This document shows positions 7,041-7,399 of a stretch of 7,399 bases of DNA, piece after piece. Each line of letters begins with the position of its first letter. Position 1 is the stretch's first letter. The stretch is from Gammaproteobacteria bacterium (GTDB taxonomy: Bacteria > Pseudomonadota > Gammaproteobacteria > S012-40), in the NCBI GenBank assembly GCA_026982215.1, contig JALSHN010000407.1, forward strand, positions 1 to 7,399, written 5' to 3'. Both the position numbers and the translations under genes were made by a program. The notes beneath the pieces were generated by a model. It searched no databases, was not told the origin of the DNA, and saw only the letters and a list, made by a program, of their open reading frames with translations.

Positions 7041-7399
7041 CGCTGCCCTCCTCGTGGCAGGTGAGCTGGTCGATGAGGCTCCGCTCGGCCTGGAGCAGAT
7101 GATCGCGGCGGTGGGGGCGGCTGCAGAAGGCGGCGGCGAAGCCGTTGCGGATCAGTTGCAGGATCTGCCAGCGACTGAGCCCGCCGGGGGTGAGCGTGGC
7201 GGCCTTGAGGTATTCCCGGCTGAGGTCGGTGCGTGACATGCCGGGATCGTCGGTGTTGACGGTGACGCGCAGACCGGCCTCGAGGTAGTCGAGCAAGGGA
7301 TAGGTCCGTTCGCCCCGCCCTAGCAGGTGATCCCGAAAACCGACGATCTGGTCGTTGGAGCTGGGGCACATTTCCAGAGCGACGCCGCGGTCACGCAGC
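7033..7399 (-). CDS. Adenosine-deaminase-fold protein, C-terminal part (candidate CRISPR-associated deaminase)
   Basis: Only the last 121 residues are visible; the gene enters from the right edge and ends with TGA at 7033-7035. The fragment matches the C-terminal third of the adenosine deaminase barrel. It begins in a strand reading GVALEMCPSSN, the position of 'CPxSN' in ADA family members. NTDDP at 7243-7257 carries the two adjacent Asp residues that in ADA enzymes bind the catalytic zinc and contact the purine. The conserved EY and the 'GLSRWQILQLIRNGF' helix follow. After CPSSN the sequence DQIVGF replaces the VQTGAV-like loop of housekeeping enzymes, and the loop before the NTDDP strand is a few residues longer. 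The gene overlaps the Nudix gene by 8 bases and heads a type III-B operon. This context suggests a Cad1-type effector, in which an N-terminal CARF domain senses cyclic oligoadenylate and the ADA domain turns ATP into ITP. The CARF part would lie outside the window. A housekeeping adenosine or adenine deaminase is the alternative. The fold assignment is secure; the CRISPR effector role is inferred from position. Confidence 0.87.
   Translation of the reverse strand, partial: LRDRGVALEMCPSSNDQIVGFRDHLLGRGERTYPLLDYLEAGLRVTVNTDDPGMSRTDLSREYLKAATLTPGGLSRWQILQLIRNGFAAAFCSRPHRRDHLLQAERSLIDQLTCHEEGSDD

Larger units (their letters stand above)
1..7399 (-). other. Operon: deaminase - Nudix - cmr1 - cas10 - cmr3 - cmr4 - cmr5 (- cmr6?)
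   Basis: All seven genes lie on the minus strand. The junctions are an 8-base overlap (deaminase/Nudix), a 4-base ATGA overlap (Nudix/cmr1), a 30-base gap (cmr1/cas10), a 4-base ATGA overlap (cas10/cmr3), a 29-base gap (cmr3/cmr4) and a 23-base gap (cmr4/cmr5). Every complete gene has a purine-rich Shine-Dalgarno. No junction has room for a promoter or a terminator hairpin, so one transcript starting beyond the right edge is expected. Neither cas6, cas1/cas2 nor a repeat array lies within the window. Confidence 0.88.

Noticed and set aside
1..7399. CRISPR repeat array or inverted repeats within the window
   Set aside because: No regularly spaced direct repeat was seen; coding genes fill nearly every base.

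Overview
This window comes from a G+C-rich bacterial genome, roughly two-thirds G+C by eye. It is probably a proteobacterium, but nothing in the sequence fixes the taxon. The whole window is one minus-strand operon, read from the right edge to the left. It is packed: genes overlap by 4 or 8 bases or are separated by 23 to 30 bases. No stretch over 30 bases lacks a gene. I see no CRISPR array, tRNA, rRNA, insertion sequence, promoter or terminator inside the window.

In transcription order the genes are: (1) the C-terminal end of an adenosine-deaminase-fold protein, whose start lies beyond the right edge (7399..7033); (2) a 217-residue Nudix hydrolase resembling the COG4112 'MutT-family phosphoesterase' group (7040..6387); (3) cmr1 (6390..5404); (4) cas10/cmr2 (5373..2467); (5) cmr3 (2470..1340); (6) cmr4 (1310..408); (7) cmr5 (384..13). 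A Shine-Dalgarno sequence just after the cmr5 stop points to another gene immediately beyond the left edge, most likely cmr6. Genes 3 to 7 form the core of a type III-B (Cmr) CRISPR-Cas interference complex. Cas10 keeps both the HD nuclease dyad and the GGDD cyclase motif. Cmr4 keeps the Asp at the position of the target-RNA-cleaving residue.

The most interesting part is the right end. A deaminase and a Nudix hydrolase precede the Cmr genes and are translationally chained to each other and to cmr1. From family knowledge, CRISPR-associated adenosine deaminases (Cad1/CAAD: a CARF sensor fused to an ADA domain) are activated by the cyclic oligoadenylate that Cas10 makes, and they deaminate ATP to ITP. 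The inferred model is that target RNA binds Cmr, Cas10 makes cyclic oligoadenylate, the deaminase converts adenine nucleotides to inosine nucleotides, and the Nudix enzyme hydrolyses that product or another nucleotide. The sensor domain is outside the window, so the deaminase identity and the two-step pathway remain inference.
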